NCBI GenBank assembly: GCA_958295525.1
Contig: OY282355.1
Coordinates: forward strand, 1,277,504-1,341,503
Direction: 5' to 3'
Source: an uncultured Dehalococcoidia bacterium
Lineage (GTDB): Bacteria; Chloroflexota; Dehalococcoidia; Lucifugimonadales; Australimonadaceae
DNA: 64,000 nucleotides
This document shows positions 1 to 8,481 of this stretch, piece after piece (the stretch's first letter is position 1; every line of letters starts with the position of its first letter). The notes below the pieces were generated by a model. That model had not been told where the DNA came from, ran no database searches, and saw only the letters and a program-made list of their open reading frames with translations. The translations under genes were made by a program, and so were the position numbers.

Positions 1-295
1 CGTTGACGACGATGCGCCTGTTGCCGAAGTACTCATCCGCGTCGAAGCCGGGGAGGGGAGTGGCCGTCGGGCGCGGCGTCGGCGTCGCGGTCGCCGGCGC
101 GCGCGTCGCTCCCGGAACCGTCGCCGTCGGCGTCGGCGCGGCGGTGGCCGACATCGAGGGCGCAGTGGTCGGCGCAGCCGTGGCCGGTTGCGGAACCGGC
201 GTCGCCGTCGGATCAGGGTCGCCGCTCCCGCAGGCGGCGGCCAGCGCCGCGCATGCCAGGGCAGTAGTCAGGCTAATCAGTCGCGTCATCCGCAT
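1..295 (-). CDS. TctC-like solute-binding lipoprotein, 5' end only
   Basis: The 98 visible codons encode the N-terminus of a periplasmic solute-binding lipoprotein; the rest lies beyond the window start. A basic start, a hydrophobic stretch and a lipobox ending LAAAC (Cys at residue 22) mark a lipoprotein signal. A long Thr/Pro/Ala linker rich in PTATP words follows, then FDADEYF. The two complete TctC-like proteins at 53-55.7 kb have the same plan (lipobox, PT-rich linker, FDAEAYF, then the binding domain), so a third tripartite tricarboxylate transporter binding protein is the best reading. The ATG at 293-295 is chosen because GGGAGG precedes it by six bases. The ligand cannot be told from this fragment. 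Confidence 0.75.
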   Translation of the reverse strand, partial: MRMTRLISLTTALACAALAAACGSGDPDPTATPVPQPATAAPTTAPSMSATAAPTPTATVPGATRAPATATPTPRPTATPLPGFDADEYFGNRRIVVN

Positions 296-435
296 CGGAT
301 ACCTCCCTGCGCCGCGAATCGCCTCGCCGCGTGGCGCAACGATAGCAGGCGCAAGCCATCCGCGCCATACCCCTGCGCCCTGCGGACATCCTCAGCTTGC
401 GCCGCCCGGCGGCTCAGCTATACGCTACGCGGGCT

Positions 436-1371
436 ATGGCGACTACACGAAACGTCAATGTCCGCGGCGCGGCGAGTCCGAACGGCCTCGCGCCGTCGGA
501 TCCGTCCGCCGTAGACGGCTGCGCGGCGGAGAGCGCGGCGGCGGGCGGGCAGCTGAGGACGGAGCCGGACTACCTAGACTCGATTCGCTTGGGGGATTGC
601 GTGACGCTGATGGCCGAGTTGCCCCCCCGGTGCGTTGATCTCGTCATCACCGACCCTCCGTTCGCCATTGACTTCAAAGCCGCGAGAACCAACTACAACC
701 GGACGGGAAGCCGCGTCATCGATGGCTACAGCGAGATCGAAGAGAACGATTACCAAGCCTTCACGAACGCTTGGCTTTCGCAAGCCGCCCGCGTCTTGAA
801 AGACTCCGGGAGTATGTACATTTTCTCGGGATGGAATCACTTGAAAGACTTGCTCATAGCAATAGATTCGCGCGGTTTGACCACCGTGAACCACGTGATA
901 TGGAAGTATCAGTTCGGCGTAGTGACGACCCGTAAGTACGTGACGTCGCACTACCATTGCCTTTACGTCTGCAAAGACGACGCGGCGCGGAAATTCCGCC
1001 CTTACGCGAGGTTCGACAAAGACGCCAAGAACGGGCATTCCGGCTCGGCCCACTACAAGGACAAAGAAGACGTCTGGGAGATCAAGAGGGAATACTGGCA
1101 CGGAGACCTCAAGACTCCCACCAAACTTCCGGCGGAAATCATCCGGAAGATGCTCGCCTACTCCAGCGACGAGGGAGACGTAGTGCTGGACCCCTTCCTC
1201 GGCTCCGGGCAAGTCGCGGTCGTCAGCAAGATGGAGGGCCGCCGCTACATCGGCTTTGAGATAGCCCCTGAGTACTATGATTTCGCGCTGGATAGGCTGG
1301 AGTCCGGCAGGTACCGGATAAAGGAGCAATCGGCTGGCAACGCCGACCGAGAACAGGCGGCGTTGCTATGA
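436..1371 (+). CDS. DNA methyltransferase (N4/N6 amino-type, beta-class order)
   Basis: This is a site-specific DNA methyltransferase of 311 aa. The catalytic motif IV is ITDPPF (residues 71-76) and the SAM-binding motif I is DPFLGSG (252-258), so the order is catalytic then SAM-binding, as in the beta class of amino-methyltransferases. The product would be N6-methyladenine or N4-methylcytosine; the DPPF form does not decide which. The ATG at 436 is preferred; a TTG at 397 would add 13 residues, and neither has a strong ribosome site. The stop overlaps the next gene's start (ATGA), so the two are probably translated together as a restriction-modification pair. The pair looks less GC-rich than the flanking genes, which suggests acquisition by transfer. 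The recognition sequence is unknown. Confidence 0.9.
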   Translation: MATTRNVNVRGAASPNGLAPSDPSAVDGCAAESAAAGGQLRTEPDYLDSIRLGDCVTLMAELPPRCVDLVITDPPFAIDFKAARTNYNRTGSRVIDGYSEIEENDYQAFTNAWLSQAARVLKDSGSMYIFSGWNHLKDLLIAIDSRGLTTVNHVIWKYQFGVVTTRKYVTSHYHCLYVCKDDAARKFRPYARFDKDAKNGHSGSAHYKDKEDVWEIKREYWHGDLKTPTKLPAEIIRKMLAYSSDEGDVVLDPFLGSGQVAVVSKMEGRRYIGFEIAPEYYDFALDRLESGRYRIKEQSAGNADREQAALL

Positions 1372-2534
1372 GCCGCATCATGGATTTGGCGATCGCCATT
1401 GCCCACGTTGGCGCGAACGCGAAGATGACGCCTCCGCTCGAGGCCGTCAACGCATTCAGCCATTTCTTCGTGGACGGCGCGCTCGACGTTTCACGGCTCG
1501 ATGAGCGGGACGGCGGCTGCACACGCCGGGAACTGCTGCTGCGCGCCTTGCTGCTGAACGCCGTCCTCGACCAGGGCCCGGACATTGCCGGAGTGCGAGA
1601 CTTAATGGTCAGATCAATCAATAAGTTCTACGAGGACGAAATCCGCATCTTTCATACGCCATTGGACTTTTTCAAGGAGATCAACGTCGCCGTGAACGAA
1701 ATCTGGAGCGCGCATGAGCGGGTCAAGGCTGCGCGCGCGGCTCAGTGGGCCGAAGAGAATCAGTCAACGGCTTCCAAGTACAACCTCTATATGGACAACA
1801 CCAAACAGACTTTGAACTACGCCGTGTTCCGGTGGGGCGTTCCGCTCGCCTTGCCTTACCTCTTGAGCCAGTCGAGCGACGAATTGCGGCGACCCACCGC
1901 GTTGTTGGACTACATGGAATCCTATCCGTCCGCAGAGGAAATGAGCCGCGGCGTCAAAGACCATGAACTCTTCGGTTTGGGTAAGGCAATCGGAGACAAG
2001 GCGTGCCATCTGTTCGCCAAATGGATGGTTTCCACCTTCAACCTTTCGAGAATAAACGAGTCTTCATGGGGCGAGTATTCCTACGAAGTTCCTTTCGACT
2101 CCAATGCTGGCCGTGTCTTGTGGAGGACAGGCTACCTCCTCGCGCTTTCGGATATCGAAGCGTATCGGAAAGCGCAAGTTGTGCAGCCTGCGGCGGGGAA
2201 GGGCGGAACGGATTACATCAGAGTCACCAACTTGCGAGGCATGGCCGTTAGCGGGCAAGTTGACGAAGAAGTGCGGAATGCCTATAAAGTCTTGTGTGTC
2301 GGTCACTTGCGTTCACACAAGAACGCGCCTCGGAAAATAGAGATTCAGCGATTCCAGCATCCAATTCTGTATCTGAACAAGCAGCGCGTATCGGATTTCG
2401 ACGACGGCCTCATTGAAATTGGCCGCAACTACTGCTACAACCACGAAAACCCTGACTGCGCCGGATGCCCTATCAACCAGCATTGCCAGGGCTACCAGTC
2501 TGACAGAAGCCTGATAACGGGGTACAGAACCTAG
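1368..2534 (+). CDS. Putative restriction partner with C-terminal cysteine cluster
   Basis: This 388-aa protein starts inside the methyltransferase stop codon (ATGA overlap). I do not recognise its family. Most of it looks like a soluble alpha-helical protein with no signal peptide or membrane segment. The C-terminus carries C356-X7-C364-X2-C367-X5-C373, close to the [4Fe-4S] loop C-X6-C-X2-C-X5-C of endonuclease III/MutY glycosylases, although a zinc site is equally possible. No clear helix-hairpin-helix Gly/Pro motif or PD-(D/E)XK core was seen. Coupling to a methyltransferase makes a restriction endonuclease, or a glycosylase-type nuclease, the likeliest role; this is inference. Base composition is visibly AT-richer than in the housekeeping genes. 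Confidence 0.6.
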   Translation: MSRIMDLAIAIAHVGANAKMTPPLEAVNAFSHFFVDGALDVSRLDERDGGCTRRELLLRALLLNAVLDQGPDIAGVRDLMVRSINKFYEDEIRIFHTPLDFFKEINVAVNEIWSAHERVKAARAAQWAEENQSTASKYNLYMDNTKQTLNYAVFRWGVPLALPYLLSQSSDELRRPTALLDYMESYPSAEEMSRGVKDHELFGLGKAIGDKACHLFAKWMVSTFNLSRINESSWGEYSYEVPFDSNAGRVLWRTGYLLALSDIEAYRKAQVVQPAAGKGGTDYIRVTNLRGMAVSGQVDEEVRNAYKVLCVGHLRSHKNAPRKIEIQRFQHPILYLNKQRVSDFDDGLIEIGRNYCYNHENPDCAGCPINQHCQGYQSDRSLITGYRT

Positions 2535-2557
2535 CTGACCCCCCCTCTCAGCCCCTC

Positions 2558-3382
2558 TCAGCCCGATGCGTCGCCCTTCCCATCGCCGGAGCGCGAGGGC
2601 TTCCCCGCCTCCTCGCGCACGTTGTTCAGGTTGTTGATGATGATGGCGATGAAGAGGTTGAGCACGACGAACGTGGCGATGATCACGAAACTCACGAAAT
2701 AGAGCCACGCGAACGGGATTTCCGCGACCACCCGGTGCATCAGATTTCCCCAGTCGTCCAACGTCATCAATTGCAGCATAGACAGCGACGCGAGCCCCAG
2801 ACTTCCCCAATTCTCCGGGTCGGCCTCGTTGAAGAGGTAGTAGCCGGTGACCGAGTACACGTAGATGAGGATGCTCATCAGAATGATGATGTAGCCGACG
2901 CTCGGAACGGAGCGGAGGAGGGCGGTTACGATCAGCCGGAGCCCGCGCACCGACGAGATGAGGTGCAGCACGCGCAGCAGGCGCCCCACCCGCGCCGCTA
3001 TTGCGAACGAGCCCGTCACCGGAAGGAGCGACAAAAGGATGATGGTGAAATCGAAAACGTTCCACCAATCGCGGAAGTAGCGCAGAGGACGCGGCGCCCG
3101 CGCGGTCATCTTCAGCGCGGCCTCCAGAATGAACACGACGACGACGATCTGGTTGCCGAGCATCAGCCACGCGCCGTACCGCTCCTCCGCGTCGGGCGAC
3201 GTGCCCAAGCCGATCATCGTCGCCCCCGCGAGGATGACGGCGATGATGAAGTAATCGAACGCGCGCGCGCCGACTATGCGGCCCGCTATCTCCGGCAAAC
3301 GACGCATCCCGAAATCTCTCCTCTGCGCTTCTTGCTCCGCCGTGCCATTCTTCTTGCCCCGCCGGACCATCGAGCCTCGCAT
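2558..3382 (-). CDS. Voltage-gated cation channel, single six-TM domain
   Basis: This is a prokaryotic one-domain voltage-gated channel (ion transport protein, NaChBac/NavAb type) that would form a homotetramer in the inner membrane. In the 274-aa form, hydrophobic S1-S3 lie at about residues 43-122. An arginine-bearing S4 (GRLLRVLHLISSVRGLRL) follows at about 133-150, then S5, a pore loop and S6. The selectivity filter is TLDDWGN at about 207-213. Sodium channels of this family usually have TLESW, and the extra Asp residues match the filter of the engineered calcium channel CavAb. The ATG at 3380-3382 is chosen; a GTG at 3421 and an ATG at 3370 are also in frame. It is convergent with the upstream restriction pair, with only 23 bases between. 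Confidence 0.88.
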   Translation of the reverse strand: MRGSMVRRGKKNGTAEQEAQRRDFGMRRLPEIAGRIVGARAFDYFIIAVILAGATMIGLGTSPDAEERYGAWLMLGNQIVVVVFILEAALKMTARAPRPLRYFRDWWNVFDFTIILLSLLPVTGSFAIAARVGRLLRVLHLISSVRGLRLIVTALLRSVPSVGYIIILMSILIYVYSVTGYYLFNEADPENWGSLGLASLSMLQLMTLDDWGNLMHRVVAEIPFAWLYFVSFVIIATFVVLNLFIAIIINNLNNVREEAGKPSRSGDGKGDASG

Positions 3383-3504
3383 GAGGCGCAAGGCCCGGCT
3401 CCGTGGGAAATGATACAACACGCGCCCCAGCGGGCGCCCGCCCCTTGCCCCGCCCTGCCCGCGCAGGCGGAAATCCCGTCGGCGCGCAGCGCCCCCTTGG
3501 CAAT

Positions 3505-3950
3505 CGTCATTCCCGCGTAGGCGGGAATCCAGTCGGCGCGCAGCGCCCCCCCTCTGCCGTCATTCCCGCGCAGGCGGGAATCCAGAGGCGCGCAAGCGCC
3601 CCCCTTGCCCCCGTCATTCCCGCGCAGGCGGGAACCTCGCCCCCCTTGCCCCGCCTTCCCCGCGCAGCGCCTCCCATTGGCATCGTCATTCCCGCGCCGC
3701 CGCGAATCCTCGCCCCCTTGGACGAGGCGCGCAGCGCATCGTCTCCAAATCACCCCGCGCGCCACGTCATTCCCGCGAAAGCGGGAACCCGCTGGGCCCC
3801 GTCATTCCCGCGTAGGCGGGAATCCAGTGGCGCGCAAGCGCCGGACGAATGCGCGCAGCGCGTCGTCTCCAATCACCCCATGCGCCACGTCATTCCCGCG
3901 AAAGCGGGAACCTACTGGGTGCCCCGTCATTCCCGCGTAGGCGGGAATCT
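3505..3950. repeat. REP-like palindrome array (about 7 good, 2 decayed copies)
   Basis: This is the non-coding gap between the channel and the terminase. Copies of CGTCATTCCCGC-N4-GCGGGAATC lie near 3505, 3558, 3612, 3765, 3800, 3888 and 3925, with decayed copies near 3466 and 3684. Several are followed by CCAGT and a GC-rich GCGCGCAAGCGCC word. Two copies of a second palindrome family (GCGCAGCGCATCGTC side) sit at about 3720-3745 and 3845-3872. All copies read in the direction of the terminase. No gene is visible. Confidence 0.9.
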
Positions 3951-4027
3951 CGCCCCTCTGTCCCCCCATCCCACAATGCGACACTTGCCCCTATTGCATT
4001 CCGCCATTAGTTGCGATACTGTCAACT

Positions 4028-5827
4028 ATGAGTCTCATCGCCAAACTCTTCAACCGCCATCCGCGCGACGCCTCCCCCAAGCCTTCCAAAGGCCGCGACG
4101 CCACGCGCTGCGCCTCCTGCGGCGCCCAGCCGCCCCGCCCTGACCGCGAACGCGGGAAGGACGCCGCCCCCGCCCTCGCCCAGTTCCGCGACGACCCTGC
4201 CGGATTCATCGCGCACGCCCTCCCCAACGCCGGAACCCCCTACCCCAAACAGATCGAAATGCTCGACCTCGTCGCCAACCACCGCCGCGTCTCCATCGTC
4301 GGTTGCAACGGCTCCGGCAAGGACTGGGCAGCGGCGCGCATCATCCTCTGGTGGCTCGAAACCCGACCCGCCGCGAAAGTCGTCGTCCTCGCGCCGACCC
4401 AGCGCCAAATCGAATACATCCTCTGGCCCGAAATCGCCACCGCAGTCGCAAACGCCGACATCCCCCTCTCCGGCAAACTCACCAAAAGCCGCTACACCAT
4501 CTCCCCCGACCGCTTCGGCGTCGCCTTCTCCACGAACAAACCCGACCGCGTTCAGGGCTTCCATTCGCCCCAGTTGCTCGTCATCGTAGACGAAGCGCAC
4601 GGCGTCGAGCAACCCTACATTGACGCGGCGATCCGCCTCAACCCGACGAAATTCCTGATGATCGGCAACGCCCTCTCACGCCCCGGCGAGTTCTACGATT
4701 CGCACCACGCGAAGCAGGTGGCCTACGCCCGCCTCCGCATCTCCGCTCTCGACACGCCCAACTTGATAGACGGCGCCGAGCCCGTCCCCGGCCTCATCAC
4801 GCCGGAGGATATCGCCGACAAAGCCCTCATCTGGGGCGAAGACCATCCCTTGTTCCGCTCCTCCGTCTACGCGGAGTTCCCTGACGCGGAGGACAACTCG
4901 CTCGTCGGACGCAAGGCGGTCGAGACTGCGATGGCCGAGTCCGCCCCTTCCGGCGCGGGCGCCCCCACTCAAGAAGAGGACGAGCGCGAGCCTGTCTACA
5001 TCGGCGTGGACGTGGCCCGATTCGGCGCCGACAAGTCCGTGCTGATCGCGCGGCGCGGCCAGCGCGTCATCGCGACGAAATCGCTCGACCGCGAGATGGA
5101 CACGATGCGCGTCGCGGGCGAGACGGCGCTGATGGCGAACGACCTCAACGCCGAGGCGGTGTTCGTTGACGAGAACGGCGTCGGCGGAGGCGTGTGCGAT
5201 CGCCTCAAGGAAGTCGGCGCGCCCGTCCACGGCGTGCAATTCGGGCGCCGCGCGCCGCATCCGACGCGGTTCGCCAACCTGCGCTCCGAGATCTTCTGGG
5301 AGTTGCGCCGCCTGATGAACGACCACCTCATCGCCCTCCCGCAAGACGAAATCCTCGCCGCGCAACTCCTGTCCTTGCGCTACGACGTCACGAGTTCCGG
5401 GCAAGTGAAATTGGAGAGCAAGCGCGAAACGCGCAAGAAAGGCGTTCCCTCGCCTGACCGCGCCGACGCTTTGGCCCTCGCGTTTATGCGCCCGCCGTCC
5501 CTCCAGATTTGGACGGGCAACGAGCCCTTCCTGCGCGCCCGCGCCCCTGCCGGCGTCCCCCTCCCGCCCCCCGCCGCCGCCGATGATGCCGCCGACGATG
5601 ACGACCCTGATCCGCCGTCCGGCGCAAGCGCCGGCGGCGCCTACGGAGACCGTCATTCCCGCGAAGGCGGGAATCTCGCATCCCCGTCGTCCGAAGGCGC
5701 CAATGCCGCCGCCTATAGGGACCGTCATTCCCGCGAAGGCGGGAATCCCGCATCCCATGACGCGGAGGCGAACGCAGACGCCGCCTACGCCGAAGAAATC
5801 GCCCGCAACAGGTTCTTCGTCGGATGA
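4028..5827 (+). CDS. Phage-type terminase large subunit (orphan)
   Basis: This 599-aa protein has the two-domain plan of a DNA-packaging motor. The ATPase domain has Walker A GCNGSGKD (92-99), Walker B LLVIVDEAH (183-191) and the coupling stretch MIGN (about 211-214). The RNase-H-like nuclease domain supplies acidic residues in GVDVARFGADKS (D328), FVDENG (D381) and SPDRADALA (D480). No portal, capsid, small terminase or tail gene lies nearby, so this is a prophage remnant or a cargo/domesticated gene. The C-terminal 60 residues are not terminase-like: two REP palindromes lie in frame and encode HSREGGN at 543-549 and 567-573. The reading frame is otherwise intact. Confidence 0.85.
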   Translation: MSLIAKLFNRHPRDASPKPSKGRDATRCASCGAQPPRPDRERGKDAAPALAQFRDDPAGFIAHALPNAGTPYPKQIEMLDLVANHRRVSIVGCNGSGKDWAAARIILWWLETRPAAKVVVLAPTQRQIEYILWPEIATAVANADIPLSGKLTKSRYTISPDRFGVAFSTNKPDRVQGFHSPQLLVIVDEAHGVEQPYIDAAIRLNPTKFLMIGNALSRPGEFYDSHHAKQVAYARLRISALDTPNLIDGAEPVPGLITPEDIADKALIWGEDHPLFRSSVYAEFPDAEDNSLVGRKAVETAMAESAPSGAGAPTQEEDEREPVYIGVDVARFGADKSVLIARRGQRVIATKSLDREMDTMRVAGETALMANDLNAEAVFVDENGVGGGVCDRLKEVGAPVHGVQFGRRAPHPTRFANLRSEIFWELRRLMNDHLIALPQDEILAAQLLSLRYDVTSSGQVKLESKRETRKKGVPSPDRADALALAFMRPPSLQIWTGNEPFLRARAPAGVPLPPPAAADDAADDDDPDPPSGASAGGAYGDRHSREGGNLASPSSEGANAAAYRDRHSREGGNPASHDAEANADAAYAEEIARNRFFVG

Positions 5828-5848
5828 GCGCCGCGATGAAAACTACGC

Positions 5849-5980
5849 CCTGCCCGCGCAGGCGGGAACCTACTGGAAGCGCCCCACGCGCATGCGGCTC
5901 CCCATCGCGCCCCGACGGGGGCGAGATTCCCGCCTACGCGGGAATGACGACCATGGGGAGCAGGCGGGACGCTGGGGGCG
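5849..5980. repeat. Composite element: two inverted REPs around a conserved core, copy 1
   Basis: A REP half reading towards plus (ending GGCGGGAACCTACTGG) and a REP reading towards minus (GATTCCCGCC...) flank about 50 bases. This unit of about 130 bases recurs nearly identically at 25769-25901, including the words CACGCGCATGCGGCTCCC and GACCATGGGG. It lies between the convergent terminase and transglutaminase genes. A further REP half and GC-rich sequence fill 5981-6089. Confidence 0.8.
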
Positions 5981-6089
5981 GGAACCTACTGGAAGCGCCG
6001 CCCGCGAAAGCGGGACCCCGCCGATGCGCCCGGGCAGGAGCGGCGATAGGATGGCGGCGAAGATAAGCGCGGCAGGCGGCGGGGCGGCC

Positions 6090-8345
6090 TCACTCGGAGC
6101 GCAGGCGGAACGCGCGGCGCAGCATCGCCCAGCGCAGCGACTCCCACGCCCGCTCCGCGTCGCGCAGCGCGCCGAGCGGGACGCGCCCCGGAGCGTAGCG
6201 GCGCAATTCGTAGGCGGCGGCGACTTGCCCGATCTCGCGGGCGCGCGACGGCGCCTCCGCCGCCAGCGCGTCCGCGTACTCCCGCGGCGTCTGCTGCGGG
6301 CGTTTCTGCACGCCGGCCGCCGCCCCCAGCCGCGCCATCTTGGCGAACAGTTCGTCGGCGCGCGGCAGCCTTCCCAACTTCCACCACCACTGCCGCCAGG
6401 CGGCCACCGGCGCGGCGGCGGCCAGCGCGGCGGCGATTCCCAGCAGGCCGATGACCCACGCGGGAATTTCGCGGCGCGGCGCGAAGTCGACCGCGAACCC
6501 GGCCTCATCCTCGTCCTCCGGGATCTCGCCGAATTCGATCTCCGGCTGCTCCGCGAGGACGGGCGGCGGGCCGAGTCCCTGCCCGCCGAACTCAATGGCG
6601 CTCGGCGGAGTCGGCTCGAACGGAATCCAGCCGTAGCCCGGGAAGTGCGCCTCCACCCAAGCGTGATAGTTGAGGCCGGTCACCTCGTATGCGCCGGACG
6701 CCGGATCGAAAGCGCCCGTCGCGTAGCCCAGCACGTAGCGGCTGGGGATTCCGGCGGCGCGCAGCAGCACAGCGGCGGCGGATGCGTGATAGTCGCAGTA
6801 GCCCTCCCGCGACTCGAACAGGAAGTGGTCAACGCCGTCCGCGCCCTCCGGCGGCGGCCCGATGTCCAGCCGGTACGGCACGCCGATCACGTAATCGCGG
6901 ACAGCGAGCGCGGCGTCGTAGGGATTCTCCGCGCCCTCCGTGATGCTGGCGGCGAGGCCGCGCACGCGACTGGGCAGCGTCTCCGGCAGTTGCAGATAGG
7001 CGTCCGTCCACGCGGGATACTCCTCTCCGGCGCGGCGCAACTGAAACGGCGAGGCGGTGGACTCCAGCCCCGTGCTGACGTAACTCAGATTGACGCGCGT
7101 CGGGAAGTACTCGCGCCCCTCGGAGAAGCGCGCCTGCATCGCGCCGGGGCCCGCGCCCTCCGCCGTCATCCCCTCGGCGGGGCGGTCGAACGCGGCGGGC
7201 AAGCCGCCCGTGAAGAGCGTGTCCGTCGCCGCCGCGACGCGGAAGGCGTGGGTTTGGCGCGCGCGGGAGATTCCTTCCGGCGCGGGCACGTCCTGAAACG
7301 GCGCATAGTCCGCCCCCGGCGCGGTCGCCCAGCCCTCGCCGGTGTAGACGGCGTAGGTTCGCGCGCGCCAATACGTCGGCGGGCCTTGCACGGTGAACAG
7401 CAACTCCTCGTAGAAATTCGGCTCGCCCTGGAAACGGGTGCGCTCCTCGAACGTGATGGTGTGGTAGTCGCGCCGCGCCGGAAGCGCGCTGAAGAGGCGG
7501 GCGAACTGCGCGCTCGCCGTCTGCGCCGCCCCGTCCAGGGCGCGGGCCGCCGCTCCAAGCGGCGCGGCGGACGGCGCGGGGAGAACCGCCGCGAACGCCG
7601 TGACCGTCAGCCCCAGCCCCAAGATCACGCCGGAGTGGGCGAGCGTCGAGCGGGAATCGAACGCCGCGCCCCGCGCCCGCCATCCGGCCATCCGCCGCGC
7701 CGCGCTCAGGTGAATCAGCAGCGCCGCCGACGCCGTCATAAACACCGCGAGCCGCAAAACGAGCCATCCCCCCAAGTGCGACAGCGCGAACGCCGTCATT
7801 ACGCCCCCCAGCAGAACCGTCGTCCATCCGTGCGCCCGCCGCAGCGCGAGCCACGCGCCGGAGACGGCGAATCCCCACGCGACGAGCGTGAGGAACATTG
7901 CGAACTCGACGAGCCCCGCGCGCGTCTCGTCCGTCGGAACGGCGGCGGCCCAATCCGCGAGGTCGGCGAAAGCGTTGGCCAGCCGCGCCGGAACGCCCGC
8001 CCCCTCCGCGACCGACGCTCCGGCGACAACCGCCAGCGCCAGCCCCGCGCCGGCGCCCGCGAGCGACGTCCGCAGCCCGCTCCAGCCGAGCCGGTTCATC
8101 GCGTAGCCCGACGCTCCGCCCAGCGCCGCGACGAGCAGCGGCGGCGGCATCCCCGGCGCCCAATTGCCTTGCTGCAGCGGCAGCGCGACGGAGAACAGCG
8201 CGAGGCTCAGCAGCGTCAGCGTCAGCCCGTCTCCGCCGACGAACCGCTCCCAGAGGAGGACGGCGCGGGCGCCCCGCGCTCCGGCGCCTCGCGTTCCGGC
8301 CCGGGATGTTTCGTGGCTGGGCGTTCCGGCGGCGGGCGCGGTCAT
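6090..8345 (-). CDS. TgpA-like membrane transglutaminase (DUF3488 + transglutaminase core)
   Basis: This 751-aa membrane protein has several hydrophobic segments in residues 28-265, then a large extracytoplasmic domain with a transglutaminase-like core. The triad is visible as Cys517 in REGYCDYHAS, His561 in NYHAWVEAH and an acidic residue at E577 (FEPTP, where FDPT is more usual). A further transmembrane segment follows, then a cytoplasmic tail. MoxR, DUF58 and TgpA genes commonly occur together; the set is thought to act in envelope protein processing or assembly. The start ATG (8343-8345) is the last of three ATGA stop/start overlaps created by a 68 bp tandem duplication; the upstream DUF58 gene ends in the first of them. 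Confidence 0.9.
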   Translation of the reverse strand: MTAPAAGTPSHETSRAGTRGAGARGARAVLLWERFVGGDGLTLTLLSLALFSVALPLQQGNWAPGMPPPLLVAALGGASGYAMNRLGWSGLRTSLAGAGAGLALAVVAGASVAEGAGVPARLANAFADLADWAAAVPTDETRAGLVEFAMFLTLVAWGFAVSGAWLALRRAHGWTTVLLGGVMTAFALSHLGGWLVLRLAVFMTASAALLIHLSAARRMAGWRARGAAFDSRSTLAHSGVILGLGLTVTAFAAVLPAPSAAPLGAAARALDGAAQTASAQFARLFSALPARRDYHTITFEERTRFQGEPNFYEELLFTVQGPPTYWRARTYAVYTGEGWATAPGADYAPFQDVPAPEGISRARQTHAFRVAAATDTLFTGGLPAAFDRPAEGMTAEGAGPGAMQARFSEGREYFPTRVNLSYVSTGLESTASPFQLRRAGEEYPAWTDAYLQLPETLPSRVRGLAASITEGAENPYDAALAVRDYVIGVPYRLDIGPPPEGADGVDHFLFESREGYCDYHASAAAVLLRAAGIPSRYVLGYATGAFDPASGAYEVTGLNYHAWVEAHFPGYGWIPFEPTPPSAIEFGGQGLGPPPVLAEQPEIEFGEIPEDEDEAGFAVDFAPRREIPAWVIGLLGIAAALAAAAPVAAWRQWWWKLGRLPRADELFAKMARLGAAAGVQKRPQQTPREYADALAAEAPSRAREIGQVAAAYELRRYAPGRVPLGALRDAERAWESLRWAMLRRAFRLRSE

Positions 8346-8413
8346 CGCGGGGCGGCCTGCAAGTCCGGCGCGGGCGCTCCGCGGTTGGGCGTTCCGGCGG
8401 CGGACGTAGTCAT
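8342..8413 (-). CDS. 23-codon mini reading frame created by tandem duplication (2)
   Basis: This is the second copy of the mini frame, reading MTTSAAGTPNRG and ending APDLQAAPR. It overlaps the first mini frame and the transglutaminase start by four bases each (ATGA). It would carry translational coupling from DUF58 on to the transglutaminase gene. Confidence 0.4.
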   Translation of the reverse strand: MTTSAAGTPNRGAPAPDLQAAPR

Positions 8414-8481
8414 CGCGGGGCGGCCTGCAAGTCCGGCGCGGGCGCTCCGCGGTTGGGCGTTCCTGCGGCGGGCGCGGTCAT
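8410..8481 (-). CDS. 23-codon mini reading frame created by tandem duplication (1)
   Basis: It begins at the ATG overlapping the DUF58 stop and ends at the TGA overlapping the next ATG. It reads MTAPAAGTPNRG then ends APDLQAAPR, that is, the transglutaminase N-terminus fused to the DUF58 C-terminus. Translation by termination-reinitiation is plausible; a function for the peptide is not implied. Confidence 0.4.
   Translation of the reverse strand: MTAPAAGTPNRGAPAPDLQAAPR

Noticed and set aside
4028-5827. Intact prophage around the terminase
   Set aside because: No portal, capsid, tail, integrase or lysis gene and no attachment site are visible on either side; only the terminase is present.
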